Below are positions 56,084 through 64,000 of a DNA stretch of 64,000 nt, piece after piece. Position numbers and translations under genes: made by a program. Origin of the DNA: Massilia sp. UMI-21 (lineage in GTDB: Bacteria > Pseudomonadota > Gammaproteobacteria > Burkholderiales > Burkholderiaceae_D); contig CP063848.1 in assembly GCA_015277795.1 (NCBI GenBank), forward strand, positions 3,658,001-3,722,000. Direction: 5' to 3'. The notes under the pieces are model-generated. The model was not told where the DNA came from. It searched no databases and saw only the letters and a program-made list of their open reading frames with translations. Numbering within the stretch: position 1 is the first letter of the stretch; every line of letters starts with the position of its first letter.

Positions 56084-56938
56084 TTACTTCTTCTTCTTGA
56101 TGTGCTCTTCGAGCTCGGCGAAGCTCGGGCGCTCGGTCGAGTACAGCACCTTGCGGCCGAATTCCACGGCCAGCGCCGGCGCGTAGCCGTTCAGGCTCGC
56201 CAGCAGGGTGACCTTCACGCACTGGAAGATCTTGGTCGATTCTTCGAGCTTCTGTTCGAGCACATTTCCCAGCGGGGAAACGAAAGCGTAGGCCAGCAGG
56301 ATACCGAGGAAGGTGCCGACCAGCGCCTTGGCGATCAGGATGCCCAGTTCGGCCGGCGGCAGGCCCACCGACTCCATGGTGTGGACCACGCCCATCACCG
56401 CCGCCACGATGCCGAAGGCCGGCAGGCCGTCACCGATCTTCGCGATCACGTGGGCCGGGATCGCGCCTTCGTGGTGGTGGGTCTCGATCTCGTTGTCCAT
56501 CAGGTTTTCGATCTGCATCGCGTCCATGTTCCCCGACACCATCAGGCGCAGGTAGTCGGTCATGAACTCGATGATGTGGTGGTCGGCCAGCACCGCCGGG
56601 TACTTGGAAAACAGCGGCGAGGCTTCCGGCGCCTCGATGTCGCCTTCGATCGACATCAGGCCTTCCTTGCGCACTTTCGACAGCACGTCGAACTGCAGCG
56701 CCATCAACTCCATGTACATGTCCTTGGTGTACTGCGACCCCTTGAAGATGCTTGGAAAGGCCTTGATCGTGGCCTTGATCGACTTCATGGTGTTGCCGAC
56801 GAAGAAGGCGCCAAGCGCTGCGCCGCCGATCATCAAGAGCTCGATCGGCTGCCAGAGCGAAGCCAGGTGACCGCCGGCCAGCGCGAAACCGCCGAATACA
56901 CAGGCACAGACGAACAGGTAACCGAAAATGACTAACAA
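56084..56938 (-). CDS. motA: MotA, flagellar stator protein
   Basis: A 284-residue protein with four membrane helices: two near the N-terminus and two around 165-220 (PAFGIVAAVMGVVHTMESVG, ALVGTFLGILLAYAFVSPLGN). The large cytoplasmic loop between carries the charged residues that contact FliG. It forms the MotA5MotB2 proton channel. It heads the motA-motB unit; about 136 bp separate it from the membrane methyltransferase gene. Confidence 0.96.
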   Translation of the reverse strand: MLVIFGYLFVCACVFGGFALAGGHLASLWQPIELLMIGGAALGAFFVGNTMKSIKATIKAFPSIFKGSQYTKDMYMELMALQFDVLSKVRKEGLMSIEGDIEAPEASPLFSKYPAVLADHHIIEFMTDYLRLMVSGNMDAMQIENLMDNEIETHHHEGAIPAHVIAKIGDGLPAFGIVAAVMGVVHTMESVGLPPAELGILIAKALVGTFLGILLAYAFVSPLGNVLEQKLEESTKIFQCVKVTLLASLNGYAPALAVEFGRKVLYSTERPSFAELEEHIKKKK

Positions 56939-57074
56939 GGGAATTCCGCTCCAGATACGCCGGGGATGATCCGTCCGGCAGACTCAAATTTAGTGATTTC
57001 AAGCAAAGTTGACGCAGGGAACCACTCTAGCGGGAGAATGGCCCCTCGGCAAGCAGAAAGGCCGGTTTTGTCGC

Positions 57075-57818
57075 CTAAAAGTCCCAGATATACAGCGCCG
57101 GCCCGCCCTCTGTCGGGTAGACGGTACGGTCAGGTAGCCGATCGTCAATGACGAATTCGTAACTGATGAGCAGCGCCCCGGGGCGCATCTCGCGTGCGGC
57201 CTTGCGCCACAGTGCGTCCATGGCAGCCGGGGACAGGTAGGCGAACACGACGTCAAATTGCGCAAAATCCAGGTGTTCGTAGTCGCCGCGCAGGAAGCGC
57301 GCCCCGCTTCCTGCCAGCCGTGCGCGCAAGCGGCTCAGCAGCCAGGGCAGCGGCGCCAGCTCGATGCCGGCCGCCTCGATGCCGGGCCGCAAGCGCGCCA
57401 GGTGCAGCACCAGGCCGCCCAGGCCGCTGCCGATGTCGATCACCCTCACCCGCTCGCGTGCCGGCAGGAGGCTGGCGAGCGCCTCCCACACGCGCCGGTT
57501 GGACGGGTAGTACGGCACCTGGGTGCGGTAGGTCGACCAGTACAACAGCAGCAGGAACAGGAAGACGGCCAGGAAGACCAGGGGCGGGATCGCCAGCGCG
57601 GAGGCGCCCAGCAGCGCCGGCGCAAAGAAGAACTGGATGAAACGCCACCAGCTGGCCAGCCCGCGCCACCAGCTCAGGCCGGCGGCAAGCAGGCCCTGGA
57701 CCAGGGCCACCGCCAGGTAGGACATCGGGACGCCGGCCGTGGCCAGCAGCCAGGTGAGGGCAAGCGTCAGGGGGACAGCGGCAACTTGCAGCAGCAGCGC
57801 CGCGATCGCGGGTGTCAC
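57075..57818 (-). CDS. Membrane-anchored SAM-dependent methyltransferase
   Basis: About 247 residues. Three or four hydrophobic helices (roughly 3-95, for example LAVALVQGLLAAGLSWW and FLAVFLFLLLLYWS) precede a small Rossmann methyltransferase with motif I VIDIGSGLGGLVLHLA, AAGIELAPLPWLL and DVVFAYLSPAAMDALW. The GTG at 57816-57818 is preferred because longer versions overlap flhC and give a low-complexity Pro/Arg N-terminus. It starts 10 bp after flhC and precedes motA. A methyltransferase in this spot suggests a link with motility or a membrane substrate; the target is unknown. Confidence 0.8.
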   Translation of the reverse strand: MTPAIAALLLQVAAVPLTLALTWLLATAGVPMSYLAVALVQGLLAAGLSWWRGLASWWRFIQFFFAPALLGASALAIPPLVFLAVFLFLLLLYWSTYRTQVPYYPSNRRVWEALASLLPARERVRVIDIGSGLGGLVLHLARLRPGIEAAGIELAPLPWLLSRLRARLAGSGARFLRGDYEHLDFAQFDVVFAYLSPAAMDALWRKAAREMRPGALLISYEFVIDDRLPDRTVYPTEGGPALYIWDF

Positions 57819-57828
57819 GATCGGGTGT

Positions 57829-58422
57829 TCAGTCGCCCTGCCGGGCGGCGGCAGCGGCCGCATCCTGGGCATCCTGGGCATCCCGGGCTTCCTTGGCGTC
57901 CCTGGCCTTGCGGGTCTTGCCGGCGCGCGAAGGCATGTGGCACAGGCCACACAGGTAGTCGGCGTTCAGGTCGAGGGCGTTGACGACATACTTGCCCTGG
58001 CACTTGCCGCACGGGGCCAGCACCAGCATGCCGCTCTGGAAGAAGCGCACCAGGGTCCAGGCGCGGGTCAGCGAGAGCAGCGGCTCTTCGCCCGGCTCGG
58101 GCGGCATCTGTTCGAGGTAGAGCTTGTAAGCCTTCATCACCGCCTGGATGCCGGTGGCGCCGGCATGTTCGACCAGGAAGCGGTGGATATTGATGAAGAG
58201 CGAGGAATGGATATTCGGTTGCCAGGTCAGGAACCAGTCGGTCGAGAACGGCAGCATGCCCTTGGGCGGAGAGACGCCCTTGAGTTCCTTGTACAGCTTG
58301 AGCAGGCGCTCGCGCGAGAGCGAGACTTCGGTTTCGAGCAACTGGAGGCGCGCCCCCAGGTTGATCAGTTCGATCGCAAGCTGGATTTCCTGTGCTTCCG
58401 ATACGACGCTTTTCTTGCTCAT
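57829..58422 (-). CDS. flhC: FlhC, flagellar master regulator subunit
   Basis: A 197-residue DNA-binding protein that forms the FlhD4C2 activator of class II flagellar promoters. The zinc site is intact: CGKC and CGLC separated by 16 residues near 140-163. The Lys/Ala/Asp-rich tail (about 165-197) is a repetitive extension ([16 protein letters not shown]). It follows flhD by 62 bp. Confidence 0.96.
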   Translation of the reverse strand: MSKKSVVSEAQEIQLAIELINLGARLQLLETEVSLSRERLLKLYKELKGVSPPKGMLPFSTDWFLTWQPNIHSSLFINIHRFLVEHAGATGIQAVMKAYKLYLEQMPPEPGEEPLLSLTRAWTLVRFFQSGMLVLAPCGKCQGKYVVNALDLNADYLCGLCHMPSRAGKTRKARDAKEARDAQDAQDAAAAAARQGD

Positions 58423-58484
58423 CCCCGCTCCCGCTCTGGTGTAGCCTTGCCATGCAGCCCCGGCGGAGCTGCCTCAGCGGGATT

Positions 58485-58802
58485 TTATACGATCTCTTCC
58501 ACAGGCTGGCCGGCCATCAGGATCGCGGCGTGCGATTGGGCCAGGCTGCGCTCCTTGGTGTGGCTGGTCAGCATCGACAGGATGGCGGTGTCGTCGAAGC
58601 GGAAGCGGGCCAGCATCATGTTGCCGCTTGCCAGCTTCAGGATCTGGGCATTGCTCATGCTTTCGATCAGCTCGGCGATATCGGCGGAGATGCCCAGACG
58701 GAAGATGGCGGTGACCTTGTCGGCGCGGATCATCTGCTGAGCCAGCATCAGGTAGCTCAGGTTGGCATCGCGAATTTCAGCCATCATGTCGTTCATCGTC
58801 AT
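58485..58802 (-). CDS. flhD: FlhD, flagellar master regulator subunit
   Basis: A 105-residue helical protein, normal size (DMMAEIRDANLSYLMLAQQMIRADKVTAIFRLGIS). It has no DNA-binding activity alone; FlhC gives specificity. It is the first gene of the flhDC operon, behind an unusually structured AT-rich upstream region. The ribosome site GGAGAGAG precedes the ATG. Confidence 0.95.
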   Translation of the reverse strand: MTMNDMMAEIRDANLSYLMLAQQMIRADKVTAIFRLGISADIAELIESMSNAQILKLASGNMMLARFRFDDTAILSMLTSHTKERSLAQSHAAILMAGQPVEEIV

Positions 58803-58949
58803 TTCACTCTCTCCGTTATCCGTTTCACCGGCGACTCAGTGGTTACTGAGGTGTTGCCGTTGAGATAGATTCTGACCGTGAGGAAACTTTTTCGGAATTG
58901 GACAAACTCTGTATTTTTCGTCCGCGAAATGACGGCATGATCCGTAGGA

Positions 58950-58964
58950 GTTTGTCTGACAAAC
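58950..58964. promoter_or_regulatory. Palindrome GTTTGTC-T-GACAAAC in the flhD leader
   Basis: Perfect 7-bp arms around one base, about 150 bp before the flhD ATG. A third half site GACAAAC lies at 58900-58906, 44 bp nearer flhD. Operator-like; it resembles the palindrome at 20440-20459. Confidence 0.5.
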
Positions 58965-59071
58965 CCTTCCGGATCACTCTGGCGCCCCTATGAAATCGGG
59001 GCCGTGGGCGGTGCTGACAACCACCCGGAAATTGTGCGCCCGCCCCTGATTCTGTCGTGCGCTTGCTACGA

Positions 59072-59098
59072 TTTACGTCAAGCTTTTGGAGAACTTGA
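59072..59098 (-). promoter_or_regulatory. Sigma-28-like promoter element A upstream of flhD
   Basis: Minus strand: TCAAGTTC (59091-59098), 11-bp spacer, GACGTAAA (59072-59079). The FliA consensus is close to TCAAGTTT or TAAAGTTT, N11, GCCGATAA. A/T-rich DNA (59101-59120) lies just upstream of the -35. Confidence 0.5.
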
Positions 59099-59145
59099 GG
59101 GTTTTCGCAAAATATTTTTCAATCTTTTGCCGCCCTTTCATCTTC

Positions 59146-59172
59146 TTAACGGCGCCCCGCGCAGGAACTTGA
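59146..59172 (-). promoter_or_regulatory. Sigma-28-like promoter element B upstream of flhD
   Basis: Minus strand: TCAAGTTC (59165-59172), 11-bp spacer, GCCGTTAA (59146-59153). An A/T tract follows at 59175-59193. Confidence 0.55.
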
Positions 59173-59222
59173 GGGTTTTTTTAAAAATATTTTCGAGACC
59201 CTCTACCGCGCTTCTGGAATGG

Positions 59223-59249
59223 GTAACGGCGGGGGCGCGGGAAACTTGA
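59223..59249 (-). promoter_or_regulatory. Sigma-28-like promoter element C upstream of flhD
   Basis: Minus strand: TCAAGTTT (59242-59249), 11-bp spacer, GCCGTTAC (59223-59230). A 20-bp A/T tract is at 59261-59280. Confidence 0.55.
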
Positions 59250-59395
59250 GGGGTTTCGCGGATTTTTTTTAAAAATTTTTACTTGCCTTATAAAGTTAGC
59301 GCCAAGCCAACAAAATGGGGCGGCGACCGGCGGAACTTGCTACACTGCGAGGCTGACCAATTCACTTCAGGCCTCAACTATCTTGTAAGGCGAGC

Positions 59396-60055
59396 ATGGA
59401 ATCTTTACGACTCTGGGACATCAGCCCGACCATCTCGGCTGCGATCCCGGTCTGGCCCGGCGATACGCCCTTCGCGGCCAGCCCGACCTGGCAGATCCAG
59501 GACGGCTGTCCGGTCCGCGTCAGCCGCATGACGATGACGACCCACCTCGGCGCCCATACCGACGCCCCCAGCCACTACGACCCGGCCGGCAGCGCCATCG
59601 ACGCGGTCGACCTGCGCCCTTACATCGGGCCCTGCCGCGTGATCCACTGCATCGGCGCCGGCGCCGTCGAGGCGGCCCACCTGGAAGGCAAGCTCGATGG
59701 CGTCCCGCCGCGCGTGCTGCTGCGTACCTACGCCAGCGCCCCGCAAACGGCCTGGGACCCGGCCTTCGCCGCCGTTACGCCGGCGGCGATCGCGCTGCTG
59801 GCCAGCCGCGGCGCGATCCTGGTCGGCACCGACACGCCCTCGCTCGACCCGCAGGATTCCAAGACCCTCGACGCCCACCATGCCGTGCGCGCGAACGGCA
59901 TGGCCATCCTGGAAGGCATCGTGCTGGACGAGGTCCCCGAGGGCGACTACGAACTGCTCGCCCTGCCCCTGAAACTCGCCGGGATGGACGCCAGCCCGGT
60001 ACGCGCCGTGCTACGTGAACTCGTGCGCGCGCAGCCACCGAAGGAAACCCCATGA
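59396..60055 (+). CDS. kynB: Kynurenine formamidase
   Basis: A 219-residue cyclase-family metal-dependent hydrolase that turns N-formylkynurenine into kynurenine and formate. The metal site [13 protein letters not shown] (about 50-62) is intact, with [20 protein letters not shown] at the start and [14 protein letters not shown] later. First gene of the kyn operon; the stop overlaps the kynU start (ATGA). The start follows a short AAGG ribosome site. Confidence 0.96.
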   Translation: MESLRLWDISPTISAAIPVWPGDTPFAASPTWQIQDGCPVRVSRMTMTTHLGAHTDAPSHYDPAGSAIDAVDLRPYIGPCRVIHCIGAGAVEAAHLEGKLDGVPPRVLLRTYASAPQTAWDPAFAAVTPAAIALLASRGAILVGTDTPSLDPQDSKTLDAHHAVRANGMAILEGIVLDEVPEGDYELLALPLKLAGMDASPVRAVLRELVRAQPPKETP

Positions 60056-61308
60056 GCACCACCATCAGCCGCGCCGATTGCGTGGCCCGCGACGAACGCG
60101 ACCCGCTGCGCGCCCTGCGCGAGCGCTTCGACCTGCCCCAGGGCGTGATCTACCTGGACGGCAATTCGCTGGGCGCCCGCCCCAAGGCGGCGCTGGCGCG
60201 CGCCCAGGAAGTCGTCGGCCGCGAATGGGGCCAGGACCTGATCAAGAGCTGGAACACGGCCGGCTGGTTCGACCTGCCCAAGCGCCTGGGCGACCGCCTG
60301 GCCCCGCTGATCGGCGCGCAGGACGGCGAAGTCGTGGCCACCGACACCACCTCGCTCAACCTGTTCAAGGCGCTGGCCGCCGCGCTGCACCTGCAGGCGC
60401 AGGGGCCGGCCGCTTCCCGCCGCACCATCGTTACCGAACGCAGCAACTTCCCGACCGACATCTACATGGCCGAAGGCCTGGCCGGATGGCTGCGGCAGGG
60501 CTACCGCGTGCGCCTGGTCGATTCGGTGGAAGAGATCGCGGGCGCGGTCGATGCCGACTGCGCGGTGCTGATGCTCACCCACGTCAACTACCGCACCGGC
60601 TACCAGCACGACATGGCCGCCTTGACCCGCCACGCGCACGCTGCCGGCGCCCTGGCCGTCTGGGACCTGGCCCATTCGGCCGGCGCGGTGCCGGTCGACC
60701 TGCACGCGGCGCAGGCCGACTTCGCGGTCGGCTGCACCTATAAATACCTGAACGGCGGCCCCGGCGCGCCGGCCTTCATCTGGGTGCCGCGGCGCCACCA
60801 GGCCGCGTTCGCCCATCCGCTCACCGGCTGGTGGAGCCACGCCAGGCCGTTCGCGATGGCGCACGGTTTCGAGGCATGCGAAGGCATCGGCCGCGCGCTG
60901 TGCGGCACCCAGCCGGTGCTGTCGCTGGCGCTGGTCGAATGCGGCCTGGCCGTGTTCGAAGAAACCACGATGGCGGCGGTCCGCGAGAAATCGCTGCTTC
61001 TCACCGACCTGTTCATCGAACTGGTCGAATCGACCTGCGCGGGGCATCCGCTGGGCCTGGTGACGCCGCGCGAGCATGCCCGGCGCGGCAGCCAGGCCAG
61101 CTTCACCCATCCGCACGGCTATGCGGTGATGCAGGCCTTGATTCGCCGCGGCGTGATCGGCGACTACCGCGAACCGGCCATCATGCGCTTCGGCTTCACC
61201 CCGCTGTACACGGGCTTCGCCGACGTGTGGGACGCGGTGGCGATCCTGAAGGACATCCTCGACCGCCGCGACTACGACGTGGCGCTCGAGCGCAGTCTCG
61301 TTACCTGA
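60052..61308 (+). CDS. kynU: Kynureninase
   Basis: A 418-residue PLP enzyme that splits kynurenine into anthranilate and alanine. Marks: [12 protein letters not shown] near residue 32, [14 protein letters not shown], the PLP Lys in [16 protein letters not shown] near 227-241, and [20 protein letters not shown] near the C-terminus. Translationally coupled to kynB by a 4-base overlap. Confidence 0.97.
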   Translation: MSTTISRADCVARDERDPLRALRERFDLPQGVIYLDGNSLGARPKAALARAQEVVGREWGQDLIKSWNTAGWFDLPKRLGDRLAPLIGAQDGEVVATDTTSLNLFKALAAALHLQAQGPAASRRTIVTERSNFPTDIYMAEGLAGWLRQGYRVRLVDSVEEIAGAVDADCAVLMLTHVNYRTGYQHDMAALTRHAHAAGALAVWDLAHSAGAVPVDLHAAQADFAVGCTYKYLNGGPGAPAFIWVPRRHQAAFAHPLTGWWSHARPFAMAHGFEACEGIGRALCGTQPVLSLALVECGLAVFEETTMAAVREKSLLLTDLFIELVESTCAGHPLGLVTPREHARRGSQASFTHPHGYAVMQALIRRGVIGDYREPAIMRFGFTPLYTGFADVWDAVAILKDILDRRDYDVALERSLVT

Positions 61309-61317
61309 GGAGAACAC

Positions 61318-62160
61318 ATGGGCGATACCCCCAAGACCGAGGCCGAGTGGCATGGCGCGAAGCTGGACTTCAAGGAATCCATGAGCTACGGCGACTACCT
61401 GGGCCTGGACCAGATCCTGTCGGCCCAGCACCCGCGCTCGCCGAACCACAACGAAATGCTGTTCATCGTCCAGCACCAGACCAGCGAGCTGTGGATCAAG
61501 CTGATGCTGCACGAACTGCAGGCGGTGCGCCGCCACATCAGGGAAAACAAGCTGCCGCCGGCCTTCAAGATGCTGGCGCGGGTGGCGCGCATCATGGACC
61601 AGCTGGTGCATGCCTGGGACGTGCTGGCGACCATGACGCCGCCCGAGTACACCGCGATCCGGCCCTACCTGGGCGCCTCGTCGGGCTTCCAGTCCTTCCA
61701 GTACCGCGAACTCGAATTCATCCTCGGGAACAAGAACCCGAACCTGCTCGCCGTGCACGAGAAGTCGCCCGCGGCCCATGCCATCCTGCAGCAGGAGCTG
61801 CAGGCGCCGTCGGTGTACGACGAAGCGGTGATGCTGCTGGCGCGCAGCGGTTTCGCGATCGCGCCCGTGCGCCTGGCCGGCGACTGGACCCGGCCCACGC
61901 AAGCGGACGACAGCGTCAAGGCGGCCTGGCTCGGGGTCTACCAGGATACCGAGCATCACTGGGCGCTGTACGAACTGGCCGAGAAACTGGTGGACCTGGA
62001 AACCGCCTTCCGCTTCTGGCGTTTCCGCCACGTGAGCACGGTCGAGCGCATCATCGGCTTCAAGACCGGCACCGGCGGCACCGCCGGCGTCAGCTACCTG
62101 CGCAAGATGCTCGACGTGGTGCTGTTCCCGGAACTGTTCGCGCTGCGCACCGCGCTGTGA
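61318..62160 (+). CDS. kynA: Tryptophan 2,3-dioxygenase
   Basis: A 280-residue haem enzyme that opens the tryptophan ring to N-formylkynurenine, the first step of the pathway whose next steps are the two genes upstream. Conserved parts: [23 protein letters not shown]-type segment ([16 protein letters not shown]), [14 protein letters not shown], and the haem His in [24 protein letters not shown]. The product anthranilate can feed catabolism or quinolone-type signals; no such genes are in view. Confidence 0.97.
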   Translation: MGDTPKTEAEWHGAKLDFKESMSYGDYLGLDQILSAQHPRSPNHNEMLFIVQHQTSELWIKLMLHELQAVRRHIRENKLPPAFKMLARVARIMDQLVHAWDVLATMTPPEYTAIRPYLGASSGFQSFQYRELEFILGNKNPNLLAVHEKSPAAHAILQQELQAPSVYDEAVMLLARSGFAIAPVRLAGDWTRPTQADDSVKAAWLGVYQDTEHHWALYELAEKLVDLETAFRFWRFRHVSTVERIIGFKTGTGGTAGVSYLRKMLDVVLFPELFALRTAL

Positions 62161-62213
62161 TTGTCGCCCGCCGGGCGGTACATGATCGCTTGTTTGCTTA
62201 ATAATAAGAAAAC

Positions 62214-63353
62214 ATGCCGACTTCGCCGCCTGCCCTCGGGCAGCCGTTTTCCCTCTACCTCGACTTGACCCGGCTGCTGGCCGCGCTGCTGGTCGTGGCA
62301 TCCCATTTCGAATTCTTCGGCGCCATCCCGAGGGGTGCGTGGGGTCCGTGGACCCACATGGGACGCGAAGCGGTGATCGTGTTCTTCGTGCTGTCCGGCT
62401 ACGTGATCGCCGCCACCACCGACCGGCAGCGCCTGTCGGGGCGCGCGTACGCGGCGGCGCGCCTGTCGCGCGTGTATTCGGTCGCGCTGCCGGTCCTGCT
62501 GCTGGCGCTGGCCAGCGCCCTGGCGGTGCGCGCCTTCACCGACATCGCCCCGCCGCGCGCCTACATGCTCGACAAGGCCTACCTGTACCTGCTCTTGCAC
62601 CTGCTGTTCCTGGGGCAGCACTGGACCCTGGCCGAAGTACCGTCCTACCTGGTGCCCTACTGGTCGCTCGGCTACGAGGCCTGGTATTACCTGCTGTTCG
62701 GACTGGCCTGCTACCTGCGCGGCGCGCGCCGCGCCGTGCTGGTGGCGCTGACGCTGGCCCTGATGGGCTACAAGCTGTGGCTGTTGCTGCCGGTATGGCT
62801 GGCCGGGGCGTGGCTGAGCCGCGGCGATCGGGGGCCCCGCCTGGGCCAGGGCGTGGCGCGCGGCGGCTGGCTGGCGACCCTGCTGCTGTTCGGCGCCTGG
62901 GTCGCGCTCGACCTCGAAGCGCCCCTGCGCGCCGCCGGCATCGCCTGCTGGCCCTTCCCGTCCCTGCCGCTGGGCAGTGCCGATCGCTTCCTGGGCGACT
63001 ACCTGGTGGGCGCGATCGTGCTGGCCAATTTCGCCTGCGCGCGCGACGCCGGCTTCACGGCGCTGCTGCGCATCGCGCCGGCCGTGCGGCTGCTGGCCTC
63101 GTACACCTTCACGCTCTACCTGTCGCACGCGCTCGTGATCCGGCTGTGGCTGACGTTCTATCCGCACCAGCGCACGGCCGGCGCCGACCTGCTGGCGCTG
63201 GCCACCCTGATCGGCGCGACCACCTTCGCGCTGGGCGCCGTGACCGAACGCCGGCGCCACGTGGCGCGCGCCCTGTTCGCACGCTTGCTGGCCCCGCGCC
63301 GCCGGCCGGCCGATGCCGCGGCGCTGGCGCCGAGCGACCGCTCCGCTGCCTGA
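62214..63353 (+). CDS. Acyltransferase family 3 membrane protein
   Basis: A 379-residue polytopic membrane protein with about ten helices. Typical of acyltransferase 3 (OafA/WecH/NodX type): the N-terminal YLDLTRLLAALLVVASHFEFFG with the catalytic His, VIVFFVLSGYVIA, and YWSLGYEAWYYLLFG. These enzymes O-acetylate or O-acylate surface sugars or peptidoglycan. The acceptor is unknown, and no polysaccharide cluster surrounds it. Short spacing (53 bp) to kynA may mean read-through. Confidence 0.88.
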   Translation: MPTSPPALGQPFSLYLDLTRLLAALLVVASHFEFFGAIPRGAWGPWTHMGREAVIVFFVLSGYVIAATTDRQRLSGRAYAAARLSRVYSVALPVLLLALASALAVRAFTDIAPPRAYMLDKAYLYLLLHLLFLGQHWTLAEVPSYLVPYWSLGYEAWYYLLFGLACYLRGARRAVLVALTLALMGYKLWLLLPVWLAGAWLSRGDRGPRLGQGVARGGWLATLLLFGAWVALDLEAPLRAAGIACWPFPSLPLGSADRFLGDYLVGAIVLANFACARDAGFTALLRIAPAVRLLASYTFTLYLSHALVIRLWLTFYPHQRTAGADLLALATLIGATTFALGAVTERRRHVARALFARLLAPRRRPADAAALAPSDRSAA

Positions 63354-63411
63354 ACGCGCGCCGCTTTCGACGTACAATCGGCCTTGATCTTTATTTAACG
63401 GCGGAGGCGAG

Positions 63412-63963
63412 ATGAAGTGCGACGTACTGATCCTGGCAGGCCTGTGGAATTCCGGACCCGGGCACTGGCAAAGCCAATGGCAGGAGCGCTATCCGGCCTG
63501 GACCAAGGCCGGGCACCGCGACTGGAACTGCCCGGCACGCGACGAGTGGGTGGCCGAACTGGACGCCGCGATCGCCACTTGCCGCGGCGCGCCGATCCTG
63601 GTCGCGCACAGCCTCGGCTGCATGCTGGTGGCGCACTGGGCCGCCAGCCGTTCGCCGCTGAAAGTGGCCGGCGCCTTCCTGGTGGCGCCGAGCGACGTCG
63701 AGGCGCCCAGCTATCCGGTGCCGGCGGGCGGCTTCGCCCCGATCCCGCTCGCGCCCCTGCCCTTCCCGAGCCTGGTCCTGGCCAGCAGCGACGACCCTTA
63801 CGTGTCGCCGGAGCGCGCCGCCGCCTTCGCCGGAGCCTGGGGCAGCCGGCTGGTGGACATCGGCGCGGCCGGCCACGTCAACGCGGACTCGGGGCACGGC
63901 CCCTGGCCCGAGGGCGAGCGCCTGCTGCGCGAATTCTGCGGCCAGATCGGGCATCCGGCGTGA
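63412..63963 (+). CDS. RBBP9/YdeN-type alpha/beta hydrolase
   Basis: A 183-residue small serine hydrolase. The N-terminal LILAGLWNSGPGHWQSQWQ is typical of the RBBP9/YdeN family. The nucleophile elbow is AHSLGCM near residue 67, the acidic member is in SSDDPYVS and the His is in GHVNADSGHGPWPEG. Substrates are poorly known. GGAGG precedes the ATG. Confidence 0.9.
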   Translation: MKCDVLILAGLWNSGPGHWQSQWQERYPAWTKAGHRDWNCPARDEWVAELDAAIATCRGAPILVAHSLGCMLVAHWAASRSPLKVAGAFLVAPSDVEAPSYPVPAGGFAPIPLAPLPFPSLVLASSDDPYVSPERAAAFAGAWGSRLVDIGAAGHVNADSGHGPWPEGERLLREFCGQIGHPA

Positions 63964-64000
63964 CGGTGCTGGAAACGGCGCCTGCGCCCCCGGACAATGC
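63960..64000 (+). CDS. Possible start of a further gene, cut by the window edge
   Basis: A GTG at 63960 overlaps the preceding stop (GTGA) and stays open to the end of the window. It is too short to judge. Confidence 0.25.
   Translation, partial: MTVLETAPAPPDN

Larger units (their letters stand above)
58803..59395. promoter_or_regulatory. 593-bp divergent control region between flhD and kynB
   Basis: No gene is evident. From flhD outward it holds a GACAAAC half site (58900-58906), a perfect palindrome (58950-58964), and three ~75-bp repeat units at 59072-59280. Each repeat unit has a sigma-28-like promoter element on the minus strand and an A/T tract. A final stretch before kynB has a TACACT (59341-59346) as a weak -10. 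The A/T runs stand out strongly against the GC-rich chromosome. Confidence 0.7.

Noticed and set aside
56939..57074. Sigma-28 promoter for motA
   Set aside because: The minus-strand sequence contains TCAACTTT but no GCCG-type -10 at 11 bp, so the match does not hold.
57819..57950. 44-codon N-terminal extension of the membrane methyltransferase
   Set aside because: It overlaps the end of flhC and translates to a Pro/Arg/Gly repeat that mirrors the repetitive flhC tail.

Overview
The window is about 64 kb of high-GC chromosomal DNA, densely packed with genes. It most resembles an Oxalobacteraceae betaproteobacterium of the Massilia/Telluria/Janthinobacterium type. This is inferred from EF-P with Arg32 next to the EF-P arginine rhamnosyltransferase EarP, a DUF3460 protein, a PEP-CTERM exported protein, and a flhDC-motAB-che cluster in the usual order. 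Apart from one IS element there is no sign of prophage, plasmid or CRISPR.

Layout. 1-8.0 kb: a PEP-CTERM protein, the ClpB disaggregase with a heat-shock-type promoter, then a minus-strand run of overlapping genes (DUF349 protein, MoaE, CrcB fluoride channel) and a helical protein with a His/Cys tail. 8.3-14.4 kb: sbcD-sbcC nuclease genes behind a LexA-type box, and an alpha/beta hydrolase. 14.6-17.0 kb: an intact IS1182-like element with perfect 18-bp ends and a 4-bp target duplication, set between two copies of a degenerate ~60-bp repeat, with a lower-GC orphan gene beside it. 17.0-25.9 kb: a zinc-ribbon protein plus methyltransferase, initiator tRNA, DbpA helicase, a pseudokinase-PEGA protein with a lipoprotein partner, an amidase, efp and earP.

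26.1-29.4 kb holds the most unusual locus: a three-gene cassette. It encodes a Gln-rich protein with three glycine-zipper modules, a free-standing I9-propeptide-like protein, and a subtilisin-like protease. The protease carries a related propeptide, an Ig-like insert and a C-terminal PQGF motif shared with the Gln-rich protein. None of the three has a visible signal peptide.

29.4-47.5 kb: five tRNA genes (3 Glu, 2 Ala) beside gltX, an alpha-oxoamine synthase, a GGDEF-GGDEF-EAL protein, a GAF-EAL protein, an RlmN-like methyltransferase, apbC, metG, a FabMG-like protein, DUF3460, scpA, panC, a YcgR/PilZ flagellar brake and an HDOD protein.

47.5-58.8 kb (all minus): the motility and chemotaxis block, in transcription order flhD, flhC, a membrane methyltransferase, motA, motB, a second CheZ-like protein, cheY-like, cheA, cheW, cheR, cheD, cheB, cheY, cheZ. 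Upstream of flhD lies an AT-rich region with three evenly spaced sigma-28-promoter-like elements. 59.4-64 kb: the kynurenine operon kynB-kynU-kynA (tryptophan to anthranilate), an acyltransferase-3 membrane protein and an RBBP9/YdeN-type hydrolase.

How the parts connect: FlhDC should switch on the motor and Che genes. YcgR and the EAL/GGDEF proteins would link c-di-GMP to that motor. EarP modifies EF-P. gltX neighbours its own tRNA substrates.
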